Assembly: GCA_964405465.1 (NCBI GenBank)
Contig: CAYONZ010000001.1
Coordinates: 139,120 to 203,119, forward strand
Source: CAYONZ01 sp964405465
GTDB lineage: Bacteria; Bdellovibrionota; Bdellovibrionia; Bdellovibrionales; JAMPXM01
DNA length: 64,000 bases
Reading direction: 5' to 3'
The translations under genes were made by a program, and so were the position numbers. The notes below the pieces were generated by a model. It was given only the letters and a program-made list of their open reading frames with translations, did not search any database and was not told the DNA's origin. Position 1 is the first letter of the stretch. Each line of letters opens with the position of its first letter. Positions 35,532-44,240 of this stretch are shown one piece after another.

Positions 35532-36938
35532 ATGAAAAAATCCACACTTGTCTTGTTTGTAGCGTTAGTGTTCGTGCTTGGATTGACAGCCTGTAGCTCA
35601 AGTGAGCAAGAGGGTGACGGCCAAGTTGCAGCGTCGAACGATGGCAGCTTCAGTCAAGACGGCGGACAAGATTTTAAAGACGGTCAATCAACGGAGTCTC
35701 AGGCTTCTTCGGGAGATCAGCCTTCTGACGGCGCTGCCGCTGAACAGACACCAGCGGATCAGCTTGCGGCCGGTGAGCAACAGCCGCAAGAGGTCACACC
35801 ACAGCCGGATGCAAATCAATTAAGTGACGGCAATCTTGCTCTGGATGAACAGCCTAAACCTGATCAAACCACTGAGACAGCGAACAATTCTGGTTTACTC
35901 ACAGAAGATGAGTTGGCAATGGACACGGGTGAAGAGTTGAACGAATTCCCAGATGGTGTAGCTGCCCAGCAGCCCGAAGCTGCAGTTGCGCAAAATCCAA
36001 CTGACGCTCCAGCCTTTCAACAGCCAGAGATTGCCCCTCAAGAGACCGCTCCAGCTGTGGCAGCAGCTCCTTCAGCAGAAGAACCTAAGCCAGCTAAATT
36101 TTCAGCATATCAAAAAATTAAAGAGCAACCATTTACTGTAGCCGGAACGCTGCTAAATAGGGTTTATGTTGCAAGAGCAGGAGACACGCTCGCTCAAGTA
36201 AGTGACAAGATATATGGTGCAGACAGGTCTAAAGAACTTAAAAAATGGAATCCCGGAAAAAAATCAAATCTGTCAGCTGGCGACAAAATCTACTATGCCT
36301 CTAGCGCCAAGCCTGATGACCAGCAGATGTTGACCTACTACGATGAAAAAGGAATCGCTCCACAAATTTACACCACCAAAGAGGGTGATAATCTGCGAAA
36401 ATTCGCAAAGGAACTGTTGGGCTCTGCGGATTCATGGAAAGAGATCTATGCCACAAATAGGGATCTTGAATCAAAAGGTGCCGTCCCTGCTGGATTGGCA
36501 ATTCGCTACTGGCCTCTCGATGCGGGAGCTTCGTCGACGATGGCGTCAGCACAATTGCCAAACAAAGAAGACAATAGTGGATTTAATGTGCCAATTGAGC
36601 CTATTGCTCCAATCAACCAGGCTCCTCCAGTTGCTGTCAATCCAGTTGCGCCGACTCAACAACAGCCAACGCCTCCGGTGGTAGACCCAAGTGTGGCGGT
36701 TTCGCAGCCTCCAGTTAATCCAACTCCTCCGGTAGCCATGAATGAGCAAGCAGCGCCACCTATGAAACCGACGAAGCCTCAGGTGAAACCTCACGAACCA
36801 GCATCAGAAGAAGATCTAACGACTTCACTATTGCTCGGCGGTGTTTTGGTGTTAGCGGCTGTGGGTGGATTCATGATGCTTAAGAAACGCAAGAGTGCGG
36901 CCCAACAGCCTATGGACCTCTCTGCTACACAAGCGTGA
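35532..36938 (+). CDS. LysM-domain lipoprotein with acidic, proline-rich linkers and a C-terminal membrane helix
   Basis: The N-terminus is a lipoprotein signal with lipobox LTAC. It is followed by about 180 residues of acidic, Gln/Pro/Ala-rich low-complexity sequence, then a LysM module (RVYVARAGDTLAQVSDKIYG) and a second LysM-like repeat (IYTTKEGDNLRKFAKELLGS). A Pro/Gln-rich linker leads to a hydrophobic helix near the end (LLGGVLVLAAVGGFMMLKKR). LysM binds peptidoglycan. The combination recalls FimV-type proteins, but identity is not claimed. I chose the ATG at 35532, nine bases after AAGG; the ATG at 35523 sits too close to that site. Confidence 0.82.
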   Translation: MKKSTLVLFVALVFVLGLTACSSSEQEGDGQVAASNDGSFSQDGGQDFKDGQSTESQASSGDQPSDGAAAEQTPADQLAAGEQQPQEVTPQPDANQLSDGNLALDEQPKPDQTTETANNSGLLTEDELAMDTGEELNEFPDGVAAQQPEAAVAQNPTDAPAFQQPEIAPQETAPAVAAAPSAEEPKPAKFSAYQKIKEQPFTVAGTLLNRVYVARAGDTLAQVSDKIYGADRSKELKKWNPGKKSNLSAGDKIYYASSAKPDDQQMLTYYDEKGIAPQIYTTKEGDNLRKFAKELLGSADSWKEIYATNRDLESKGAVPAGLAIRYWPLDAGASSTMASAQLPNKEDNSGFNVPIEPIAPINQAPPVAVNPVAPTQQQPTPPVVDPSVAVSQPPVNPTPPVAMNEQAAPPMKPTKPQVKPHEPASEEDLTTSLLLGGVLVLAAVGGFMMLKKRKSAAQQPMDLSATQA

Positions 36939-36972
36939 TCAAAGTACAAAAATAGCTTCTCAGAATCACTAT

Positions 36973-37004
36973 TCCCCCGGCCGAACTAAAGGTTGGGGGA
37001 TTTT
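36973..37004 (+). terminator. Rho-independent terminator after the LysM gene
   Basis: TCCCCC (36973-36978) pairs with GGGGGA (36995-37000), with partial inner pairing, followed by TTTTCATTTC. It lies 35 bases after the LysM gene stop. Confidence 0.7.
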
Positions 37005-37033
37005 CATTTCAGGCATTTTTTGAATTGTGGAAT

Positions 37034-37058
37034 AAAAAAACCGCTCTCTTAGGAGCGG
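37034..37058 (-). terminator. Rho-independent terminator of the PilZ gene
   Basis: On the minus strand CCGCTC (revcomp of 37053-37058) and GAGCGG (revcomp of 37041-37046) pair around a six-base loop and are followed by seven T residues. It begins 40 bases after the PilZ stop codon. Confidence 0.8.
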
Positions 37059-37097
37059 CAAATTGCGATATTGATCTATATGAATATGTATTACCGG

Positions 37098-37472
37098 TTA
37101 CCCAACCTTTTTCAGAATGTCATCAAAGAGACTCTTTTTGTCTTCACGGTTGTTTTCTACAAAGTACATCAGGTCATCGACGATTTGCACATCCCGGTTG
37201 TTAAACGGATTGAATTTAATACCTGCACCTAACTCGTTTGCCCAAACAATTACGGCGCTGATCTTTCGGACTCGCCCACCAACCTTAAGGAAAACACAAA
37301 GCTTGTCGTTGGTGCGAAGTTCATTCTGACCATGTTCCAAAAAAGCTCCAGTAAGGCTGATATTCTTTAACAGGCCCAGGTCTGCCTCTCGGGCATAACT
37401 CTTCTTAAACTCCACCTCAAGAGACAGCGGAATTCGTCTTGCGGGCATTTGATTCGAAATAGAAGTAGACAT
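37098..37472 (-). CDS. PilZ-domain protein
   Basis: PilZ domains bind cyclic di-GMP and pass the signal to motility, secretion or predation functions. This 124-residue protein is a single PilZ domain: basic N-terminal motif PARRIPLSLEVEF and the second motif LKNISLTGAFLEHG (N-x-S-x-x-G). The RxxxR motif is represented only by an adjacent Arg pair, so nucleotide binding is likely but not certain. I chose the ATG at 37472, preceded by GGAGGGGAG; the longer frame to 37538 has no comparable site. It is divergent from rho, with its own terminator. Confidence 0.83.
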   Translation of the reverse strand: MSTSISNQMPARRIPLSLEVEFKKSYAREADLGLLKNISLTGAFLEHGQNELRTNDKLCVFLKVGGRVRKISAVIVWANELGAGIKFNPFNNRDVQIVDDLMYFVENNREDKKSLFDDILKKVG

Positions 37473-37680
37473 ACTCCCCTCCATGTTCAGATACCTAGAT
37501 CGGTAGATTGGAAGCGTAAATTGAGGGTTTCTTTGCAATTTCTCAGAACAAGACAGCAGCGGAATATAATGGCGAACTCATAATGCTAACCTCTTGAATT
37601 GGAGCAATATTCCAAAGATGCAACCTGAGAAAGTGTCCAAAATTTCAACAGTATTTCAAGATTTGGCCCAGAATTGCCCA

Positions 37681-37711
37681 TTGACAAAAGTCGTGGCGTT
37701 GGCGACATTAT
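37681..37711 (+). promoter_or_regulatory. Candidate promoter upstream of rho
   Basis: A consensus TTGACA at 37681-37686 is followed after 19 bases by CATTAT at 37706-37711; the spacer is longer than ideal. It would give rho a leader of about 105 bases. The remainder of the 351-base spacer between the PilZ gene and rho (37473-37823) shows no further feature I can support. Confidence 0.3.
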
Positions 37712-37823
37712 TAACCATCAAGTCTGTCTTGGTGCATCCTGATAAAAATGCCTTGTATGCTAAGGGCTGATCAGAGTTGCAAATCTAAAAATCCCGTACA
37801 AATTAAACAAGGAGCCATAAGGC

Positions 37824-39527
37824 GTGTCTGAGGTAAATGATCAATCTAATGGAGAAGCTCAAGTTGTTGCGCCTCAAGCGTCAGCGTCTGAGGTTGCAGA
37901 AAAACGAGAGCCCAGTGTGGCTGGAGATGTTTCGGTAGATCAGCCTGGAGATGCCGCTTCTGTTGAAAAATCCCAAGAAACCAGAAGTCCGAATCAGCAT
38001 CAGGATCGACAGCGGAAGTTTACGAAAAACAATCAGGATAAACGTGACCGCCACTCGGGTGGCCGCCAAGACCGCCAAGAAAATCGTCAAGAAGGCCGTC
38101 AAGATAAATTCCGCAACAACAAGAACGACAACAAGAATCGATACGACCGCGGCCAAAATCAAAACCAAAGACCGTACGGAGATCATCAGCCTGCAGGTGA
38201 TGACCTAGACATCAATCCACAGTCGAGTGTCGAAGTGGATCTTGCCGACATTAATTTAACTGACGCAGAAAAAGCTGATTTGAGTTCAAAAAACTTGAAA
38301 TCAAAAAAGATCGAAGACCTTACTGCGCTAGCTACCAAGCTGAAAATTGAAAACGCAGCAGGAATGCGCCGCCAAGATATGGTTTTTGAAATTTTAAAAC
38401 GCGCCGGAAAGCTAGGAGATATCTTTGGTGACGGCGTACTTGAAATTTTGCCAGATGGATATGGTTTCTTGCGTTCTCCAGACTACAACTATCATCCAGG
38501 TCCTGACGATATCTATGTGAGTCCATCGCAAATTCGCCGTTTTGGTCTAAGAAAGGGAGATTCAGTTAGCGGGACCGTGCGCCCCCCTAAAGATGGAGAG
38601 AGATATTTTGCTCTCCTAAAAGTTGAAACCCTTAATCACGAGGCGCCAGAAAAGGCGAAAGAGAAAATTCTTTTCGATAACCTAACTGCACTTTATCCGC
38701 AGGAACGCCTCAAGCTTGAGCACGGCCCTGCAGAATATACCACTCGAGTTGTTGATTTGATGGCACCCCTCGGAAAGGGTCAACGAGCACTAATCGTTGC
38801 GCCACCACGAACTGGAAAAACAGTTCTTTTGCAAAACATTGCAAATGCTATTTCAAAAAATCATCCTGAAGTTGTGTTGATCGTTCTCTTGATCGATGAA
38901 AGACCTGAAGAAGTGACCGATATGCTTCGAAGTGTAAAAGGTGAAGTTATTAGTTCGACATTTGATGAGCCTCCAACTCGACACGTTCAAGTTGCTGAAA
39001 TGGTGATAGAAAAAGCTCGCCGTTTGGTTGAGCATAAGCATGACGTCGTAATCTTGTTGGATTCAATCACTCGCCTGGCACGCGCCTACAACACGGTTGT
39101 TCCGCCTTCAGGAAAAATTCTTTCCGGAGGGGTTGACTCAAACGCACTTCAAAAGCCTAAAAGATTTTTTGGTGCGGCTCGAAATATCGAAGAAGGTGGT
39201 AGTCTAACCATTATCGCGACGGCCTTGATTGATACGGGCTCAAGAATGGATGAAGTTATTTTTGAAGAGTTTAAGGGAACTGGTAACTCTGAAATTCATC
39301 TCGATCGCAAACTTATGGAAAAACGTATTTTCCCATGTATGGATATCAATAAGTCGGGAACTAGAAAAGAAGACCTTCTTATAAAGCGAGAAGATATGAA
39401 TCGTCTTTGGATTTTGCGCAAGGTGTTGGCTCCGATGAGCGTTGTGGATAGCATGGAGTTTCTACTCGACAAATTGCAGAATACTAAATCGAATTCAGAC
39501 TTTTTGGCGGGAATGGGTGGCAATTAA
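37824..39527 (+). CDS. rho: Transcription termination factor Rho with long disordered N-terminal extension
   Basis: Rho is the hexameric RNA helicase that ends transcription. The conserved part starts near residue 157: N-domain (MRRQDMVFEILKRAG), cold-shock RNA-binding fold (FGDGVLEILPDGYGFLRSPD, DDIYVSPSQIRRF), Walker A APPRTGKT (326-333), Walker B VVILLDSITRLARAYN, and the Q/R loops. About 155 residues precede it, far more than in E. coli Rho; residues 55-125 are rich in Arg, Asn, Asp and Gln with repeated RQ-D/E units. The start is a GTG preceded by AAGGAG. A perfect hairpin follows the gene. Confidence 0.95.
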   Translation: MSEVNDQSNGEAQVVAPQASASEVAEKREPSVAGDVSVDQPGDAASVEKSQETRSPNQHQDRQRKFTKNNQDKRDRHSGGRQDRQENRQEGRQDKFRNNKNDNKNRYDRGQNQNQRPYGDHQPAGDDLDINPQSSVEVDLADINLTDAEKADLSSKNLKSKKIEDLTALATKLKIENAAGMRRQDMVFEILKRAGKLGDIFGDGVLEILPDGYGFLRSPDYNYHPGPDDIYVSPSQIRRFGLRKGDSVSGTVRPPKDGERYFALLKVETLNHEAPEKAKEKILFDNLTALYPQERLKLEHGPAEYTTRVVDLMAPLGKGQRALIVAPPRTGKTVLLQNIANAISKNHPEVVLIVLLIDERPEEVTDMLRSVKGEVISSTFDEPPTRHVQVAEMVIEKARRLVEHKHDVVILLDSITRLARAYNTVVPPSGKILSGGVDSNALQKPKRFFGAARNIEEGGSLTIIATALIDTGSRMDEVIFEEFKGTGNSEIHLDRKLMEKRIFPCMDINKSGTRKEDLLIKREDMNRLWILRKVLAPMSVVDSMEFLLDKLQNTKSNSDFLAGMGGN

Positions 39528-39565
39528 CCCCTTGATTTTGCCTACAAAACAGTCAAACATTGCAC

Positions 39566-39595
39566 AATTGAGCGCGTTTTTATGGGCGCTCAATT
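39566..39595 (+). terminator. Perfect hairpin downstream of rho
   Basis: AATTGAGCGC (39566-39575) and GCGCTCAATT (39586-39595) form a ten-pair stem around GTTTTTATGG. No T tract follows, so it may act as a weak terminator or an RNA 3' protective structure. Confidence 0.5.
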
Positions 39596-39610
39596 CAATG
39601 TGGAAAAACA

Positions 39611-39639
39611 TGTGCAAAAAATTTGAACAACGCTATAAT
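39611..39639 (+). promoter_or_regulatory. Candidate promoter of rpmE
   Basis: A consensus TATAAT at 39634-39639 lies 17 bases after a weak TGTGCA at 39611-39616, and 86 bases before the rpmE start. The -10 element is convincing; the -35 is poor. Confidence 0.4.
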
Positions 39640-39725
39640 GACGCCGAGTTCAAATTCATGCTCGACAACAATAATGAAGCTATGGTAATAACCGACCCTT
39701 AAGTCAAAATTTTCGGAGTACAATT

Positions 39726-39947
39726 ATGAAAAATGAAATTCATCCAACATATTATGCTGAGGCCGTCGTGACATGTGTTTGCGGCAATACTTTCAAAACT
39801 GGTTCAACTAGAAAAGAACTTCGTGTTGATATTTGTTCCGCTTGCCATCCGTTTTATACGGGCAAACAGAAAAACATGGATACTGAGGGACGCGTTGAAA
39901 AGTTCCGTAAAAAATATGCGAATGTTACTACAGGTACCAAGGCTTAA
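39726..39947 (+). CDS. rpmE: Ribosomal protein bL31 (zinc-binding form)
   Basis: bL31 bridges the two ribosomal subunits. The 73-residue protein starts MKNEIHPTYY and ends in a basic tail. Four cysteines (17, 19, 37 and 40; CVCG and CSAC) mark the zinc-containing C+ form, which can act as a cellular zinc store. The gene has its own candidate promoter and a strong terminator. Confidence 0.96.
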   Translation: MKNEIHPTYYAEAVVTCVCGNTFKTGSTRKELRVDICSACHPFYTGKQKNMDTEGRVEKFRKKYANVTTGTKA

Positions 39948-39968
39948 GTTTATTTCTTTTGTTTATTA

Positions 39969-40002
39969 GCTCCGAGATATGAGTTTCGGGGCTTTTCTTT
40001 TT
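39969..40002 (+). terminator. Rho-independent terminator of rpmE
   Basis: GCTCCGA (39969-39975) pairs with TCGGGGC (39986-39992), with one G-U pair, and is followed by TTTTCTTTTT. Confidence 0.85.
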
Positions 40003-40060
40003 GGCAATAAGGTCTTCCGGTCCCCCCCCCTTCCCTCTTTTATTAATTTGTGAGAGCTTC

Positions 40061-41134
40061 ATGTTTGCAAATCTCGATGATGTTGAGTCTCGTTACGAAC
40101 AGATTAATATGGATCTTCAGAACCCGCAAATTACTGGTGATCAGTCGCGGTTTAGATCTTTAATGAAAGAGCTGTCAGATCTTGAGAAGATCGTACCAAT
40201 GTATCGACGGTACAAAAAAATAGTCCAACAAATTGAAGATGCAAAGACCATTTTAGAAACAGAAAAAGATGAAGACCTTCGACAGATGGCCAAGGAAGAT
40301 TTGCCTGGTCTTGATTCAGAGCGATTTAGTCTAGAAGAAGAGTTGAAGCTTGCACTATTGCCAAAAGATCCTAACGATGATCGGAATATTGTTTTGGAAA
40401 TTCGTGCCGGCGCTGGAGGCGATGAGGCGAGCTTATTTGCTGAAGAGCTTTTCAGAGGATACACCCATTATGCCAACAATCGCGGTTGGAAAGTTGATCT
40501 TTTGTCCACATCCGATGGAAATGCCGGTGGCTACAAAGAGGTAATTGCCTCGATTACGGGCGAAAAAGTATTTAGCCGTTTGAAATTTGAAAGTGGTGTT
40601 CATCGAGTTCAAAGAGTTCCAAAAACTGAAACTCAAGGTCGTGTTCATACGTCAACAGTCACTGTCGCTGTGTTACCAGAAGCCGATGAAGTTGATGTTA
40701 AGATAGATCCAAATGACCTTAGAATTGATGTTTTTCGAAGTGGAGGGGCTGGAGGGCAGTCTGTTAACACCACGGATTCAGCGGTTCGTGTCACCCATCT
40801 TCCGACAAATACAGTGGTTATTTGCCAAGACGAGAAGTCTCAGCTGAAGAATAAATCTAAAGCACTTAAAGTACTTTATTCCAGACTATTAGCAGCTGAA
40901 CAGGAAAAAGCCATTAAGAATGCCTCCGATGCGCGTCTTTCGCAAATTGGAACAGGTGATAGGTCTGAGCGAATTAGGACATATAATTTTCCACAAACTA
41001 GAATTACAGATCATCGAATTGGCTTAACTATTCACCAGTTGAATCAAGTAATGAGCGGAGAATTTGAGATTTTGATCGATCCTCTCATTGCTTATTTTCA
41101 AGCTGAGGAACTTAAAAAGCAAAAATCATCATGA
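40061..41134 (+). CDS. prfA: Peptide chain release factor 1
   Basis: RF1 ends translation at UAA and UAG. The GGQ tripeptide is in SGGAGGQSVNTTDSAV near residue 232, and the codon-recognition tripeptide PxT appears as PKT in RVPKTETQGRVHTS, matching RF1 rather than RF2. The 357-residue length is normal. The ATG at 40061 starts at MFANLDD; upstream in-frame codons cross a tract of nine C residues and are improbable. The gene overlaps prmC, which encodes its methyltransferase. Confidence 0.96.
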   Translation: MFANLDDVESRYEQINMDLQNPQITGDQSRFRSLMKELSDLEKIVPMYRRYKKIVQQIEDAKTILETEKDEDLRQMAKEDLPGLDSERFSLEEELKLALLPKDPNDDRNIVLEIRAGAGGDEASLFAEELFRGYTHYANNRGWKVDLLSTSDGNAGGYKEVIASITGEKVFSRLKFESGVHRVQRVPKTETQGRVHTSTVTVAVLPEADEVDVKIDPNDLRIDVFRSGGAGGQSVNTTDSAVRVTHLPTNTVVICQDEKSQLKNKSKALKVLYSRLLAAEQEKAIKNASDARLSQIGTGDRSERIRTYNFPQTRITDHRIGLTIHQLNQVMSGEFEILIDPLIAYFQAEELKKQKSS

Positions 41135-41985
41135 TTGTTAAAGATGTCGTCTTAAAGACGAGTCAGTTTTTCAAAGAAAAGGGATTGAGCTCTCCCCGTC
41201 TCGATGCTGAAATTTTAATTGCAAGTGGTTTGGGTTGGCCAAGAATTCAGATATATACCAAGTTTGATTATCCCTTGTCTGAGCAAGAGCTGAAGGACTG
41301 CAGGGAATTGGTCCGTCGTCGATCGACAGGCGAGCCAATTGCGTACATTCTTGGTCAGAAGGATTTCTATAAACTGACATTCGGAGTGGAGTCCGGAGTA
41401 TTGATTCCTAGGCCTGAAACAGAATTGTTAGTTGAGCGGGTATTGGAATTGGTTGCTGACCCGAAGAACGGTTTGCATTTTGCGGATCTGGGCTGTGGAA
41501 GTGGCTGTATTGGTTTGAGCCTTTTGCATGACCTTGTATCGAGTACTTGTGAATTTGTTGATTTGTCGGCAAAGGCAATTGAAGTTTCAAAGCGAAATTC
41601 AACCAAGTTGAATCTAGATGCTCGTGCCACTTTTTTTCAAAAAGATGTTGTTGAGTATTTATCCTTAGGTACAAAATTTGATTTAATTGTCGCAAACCCT
41701 CCATACATTGATCCGTCAGACAATGAGGTTGAGGGAATGGTTCGCAAATTCGAACCACACGAGGCACTGTATTCAGAGGATCAAGGCCTGTTTCACCTGA
41801 AGAGTTGGGGAAAAGCGGCCTTATCAAATCTTAATCCTGGAGGTTTTTTGATTTTTGAAATCGGACATTTACAGGGGCCATCGATGAAAAGTTATTTTGA
41901 GTTGCTTGATTCTGTAGAGTCTGTTCGAATTTTAAAGGATCTTTCTGCGCGAGATCGTTTTGTAGAAGTTTTCAAAAGGAATTAA
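41131..41985 (+). CDS. prmC: Release factor glutamine methyltransferase PrmC
   Basis: PrmC methylates the Gln of the GGQ motif in release factors, raising termination efficiency. SAM-binding motif I is FADLGCGSGCIGLSLL near residue 118, and the substrate-Gln motif NPPY lies in LIVANPPYIDPSDNEV. An N-terminal helical domain (SSPRLDAEILIASGLGW) is present. Length 284. The ATG overlaps the prfA stop as ATGA, a common arrangement of enzyme and substrate genes. Confidence 0.95.
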   Translation: MIVKDVVLKTSQFFKEKGLSSPRLDAEILIASGLGWPRIQIYTKFDYPLSEQELKDCRELVRRRSTGEPIAYILGQKDFYKLTFGVESGVLIPRPETELLVERVLELVADPKNGLHFADLGCGSGCIGLSLLHDLVSSTCEFVDLSAKAIEVSKRNSTKLNLDARATFFQKDVVEYLSLGTKFDLIVANPPYIDPSDNEVEGMVRKFEPHEALYSEDQGLFHLKSWGKAALSNLNPGGFLIFEIGHLQGPSMKSYFELLDSVESVRILKDLSARDRFVEVFKRN

Positions 41986-41988
41986 ATT

Positions 41989-43242
41989 ATGGATAAAATG
42001 ATTGTAAGAGGCGGCCGCCCTCTCTCTGGAGAGGTTCATGTTAGCGGTGCAAAAAACTCTGCTTTAAAGCTTCTGTTCGCAAGCCTGTTGGCTGAAGGTG
42101 AGCATATTTTTGAAAATGTTCCCGAATTAAAAGACATAGAGTCGGCCATTTTATTATTGGAAAGCTTGGGGGCAAAAATAGATCGTGAAGGTAAGACTTT
42201 GCGTGTTTACACGGCTCCCCCTAAGGCATACGAGGCTCATTATGATCTTGTGAGAAAAATGCGAGCAAGCATTCTGTGTTTGGGTCCGCTGCTTACAAAA
42301 TATGGGAAAGCTCAGGTTAGTTTGCCTGGGGGATGTGCGATAGGTACCCGCCCAATCAACCTACATCTCGAGGGGATGAAAGCAATGGGTGCTGAGGTGC
42401 AGCTGCGTGAGGGATATGTACACGCAGAGGCGAAGCGTTTGCAGGGTGCAAATATTCTTTTTGAATTTGCAACTGTTGGTGGAACTGAGAACATAATGAT
42501 GGCGGCAACTTTGGCAGAGGGCACCACAATCATAGAAAATGCAGCGAAAGAGCCAGAAATTGTGGATTTGGCAAACTACCTTATTAAAATGGGCGCGAAA
42601 ATTTCTGGGGCGGGTTCCAGTATCATCAAAGTAGAGGGAGTGGAAAAGCTGACGCCTTCAACTCACAAAGTAATTCCAGATCGAATTGAGGCCGGTACGC
42701 TTTTGTTGGCAGGCGCGATTACCAGGGGTGATGTGATTGTTAAAGACTGCATTCCAGATGATCTCGATGCTCTAGTGTTAAAGCTGCGCGAGAGCGGTTT
42801 TAAAATTGAAACTGGAATAAATAGTCTTAGGGTTCTCCCCGCAAAGACATGGAAAGGGGTTGATATTACAACTGCTCCACATCCTGCCTTTCCTACTGAT
42901 TTACAAGCTCAATTTATGGCACTCATGACAATCGCAGAGGGAACAAGTGTCATTACTGAAACAGTATTTGAAAACCGATTTATGCATGTTTCAGAATTGC
43001 TTAGAATGGGTGCTGACATCACTCCTAAGTCGAGGGTGGCCGTGGTTCGGGGCAATCCTAAGGGAATTCAGGGCGCACCTGTGATGGCTACAGATCTTCG
43101 CGCTGGAGCAAGCTTGGTTCTTGCCGGACTTGCCGCAAATGGTGAAACGCAAATTAGCAGAATTTATCATTTAGATCGTGGATATGAAAACCTTGAATCC
43201 AAACTACAGAAACTTGGTGCCGATATTTTTCGAGAGAAATAA
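41989..43242 (+). CDS. murA: UDP-N-acetylglucosamine 1-carboxyvinyltransferase MurA
   Basis: MurA catalyses the first committed step of peptidoglycan synthesis, transferring enolpyruvate to UDP-GlcNAc. The active-site loop LPGGCAIGTRPINLHLEG contains Cys116, the residue targeted by fosfomycin. The N-terminal GAKNSALKLLFASLLAEG and the Arg/Asp residues of the domain interface (RAGASLVLAGLAANG) are intact. Length 417 is typical. It starts three bases after prmC and ends at a strong hairpin. Confidence 0.97.
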   Translation: MDKMIVRGGRPLSGEVHVSGAKNSALKLLFASLLAEGEHIFENVPELKDIESAILLLESLGAKIDREGKTLRVYTAPPKAYEAHYDLVRKMRASILCLGPLLTKYGKAQVSLPGGCAIGTRPINLHLEGMKAMGAEVQLREGYVHAEAKRLQGANILFEFATVGGTENIMMAATLAEGTTIIENAAKEPEIVDLANYLIKMGAKISGAGSSIIKVEGVEKLTPSTHKVIPDRIEAGTLLLAGAITRGDVIVKDCIPDDLDALVLKLRESGFKIETGINSLRVLPAKTWKGVDITTAPHPAFPTDLQAQFMALMTIAEGTSVITETVFENRFMHVSELLRMGADITPKSRVAVVRGNPKGIQGAPVMATDLRAGASLVLAGLAANGETQISRIYHLDRGYENLESKLQKLGADIFREK

Positions 43243-43277
43243 AAAACCCAAACACCAGAGGGGCTAGTGTTTGGGTT
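43241..43277. terminator. Strong hairpin between murA and a convergent gene
   Basis: AACCCAAACAC (43245-43255) and GTGTTTGGGTT (43267-43277) form an 11-pair stem, with further pairing inside. On the minus strand it runs directly into a T tract, so it probably terminates the secreted-protein gene at 43321. On the plus strand it follows murA without a T run. Confidence 0.75.
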
Positions 43278-43320
43278 AAAAAACTCGACCTATAGAAACT
43301 CTACAGAGCGATTTGCTATC

Positions 43321-44031
43321 CTAGTTTTGTGTTTTATGGAGGGGCACAAAACTAATCTGCGACAAAAACATCGATGACAACTTCTTGTTGGCATCAGACG
43401 AATTCAAAAAGCCATTGACCCCGTTGTTATCTGAAGACATGACCGAAAAAGCTAGGTCATACCCTTCCACGTCAACGGGTGCTCCTACATACGAGCTCAA
43501 ATCAAAAAACGAATTCAGTTCAAAAATCTTGTCGGTAGTTACCAAAACATATTTAGAAAAACTTCCGAGCATTTGTGCGGGAACAAAAACAACAACTCCA
43601 GTTTGGCGTGTATTGGACTCAAAGGAAGTTCTCTCATTAGGAACAAAAACAGTCTTAGAAAAAGAGCGCATGTCATTTTCAAAAACAAAAGCAACATTGA
43701 CGTTTTTCAAGTCGGCCAAAAGCGCTGGGTCAGCAACAACCGAAAATTTACGAGTCTCATTCTCACAAAAACTAGAGACTTCTGTTGAGATGGCGAGTTT
43801 CACGTGTGCAAGATCATTTCTGACAAAACGATTTTTAACTATAACTCGCGGATTTATTTCACAACCACTCAGGGTTCCTTCAACTAGTAGGAGGGATGGG
43901 CTCTCTAAAATACGAAAAGTAGTGATCTGAACATCAGCTTTGGCAAAAGCGGAAATAAACAGAACTGCTAGTATATAAACAAAAAGGAAAAGTTTTTTAA
44001 ATCGTTGAAGAGTCACCATATTGATTTTCAT
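43321..44031 (-). CDS. Secreted protein of unknown function
   Basis: Not recognised. The ATG at 44031 gives a 236-residue protein with a signal peptide (LFLFVYILAVLFISAFAKA) and a beta-rich mature part containing phenylalanine- and serine-rich strands (FENDMRSFSKTVFVPNERTS). Two cysteines could form a disulfide. No membrane segment follows the signal, so a periplasmic or exported location is likely. It is convergent with murA and divergent from the TPR gene at 44241. Confidence 0.68.
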   Translation of the reverse strand: MKINMVTLQRFKKLFLFVYILAVLFISAFAKADVQITTFRILESPSLLLVEGTLSGCEINPRVIVKNRFVRNDLAHVKLAISTEVSSFCENETRKFSVVADPALLADLKNVNVAFVFENDMRSFSKTVFVPNERTSFESNTRQTGVVVFVPAQMLGSFSKYVLVTTDKIFELNSFFDLSSYVGAPVDVEGYDLAFSVMSSDNNGVNGFLNSSDANKKLSSMFLSQISFVPLHKTQN

Positions 44032-44240
44032 TAGCAAAGCTAGTGCCACCCCGAGGTAGAATCAAGTGAGGTACATTTCACTTGAGAGTTTGAAGAAAAG
44101 GGGAATCAGACCAAAATCGAGATTCAGCAGAGTCGGGTTTGGAAAAACTTGTCGAATTCTTAAAAAAATCAAATACTTAAAATACAAACCCGTTTTGAAA
44201 CCAGGACCCAATTTGGAACCGGCAAAGAGAGTGAGATTTT

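Noticed and set aside
43385..43930. A 181-codon plus-strand frame opposite the secreted-protein gene
   Set aside because: The minus-strand frame has a signal peptide, plausible composition and a matching terminator; the plus-strand frame is its shadow.
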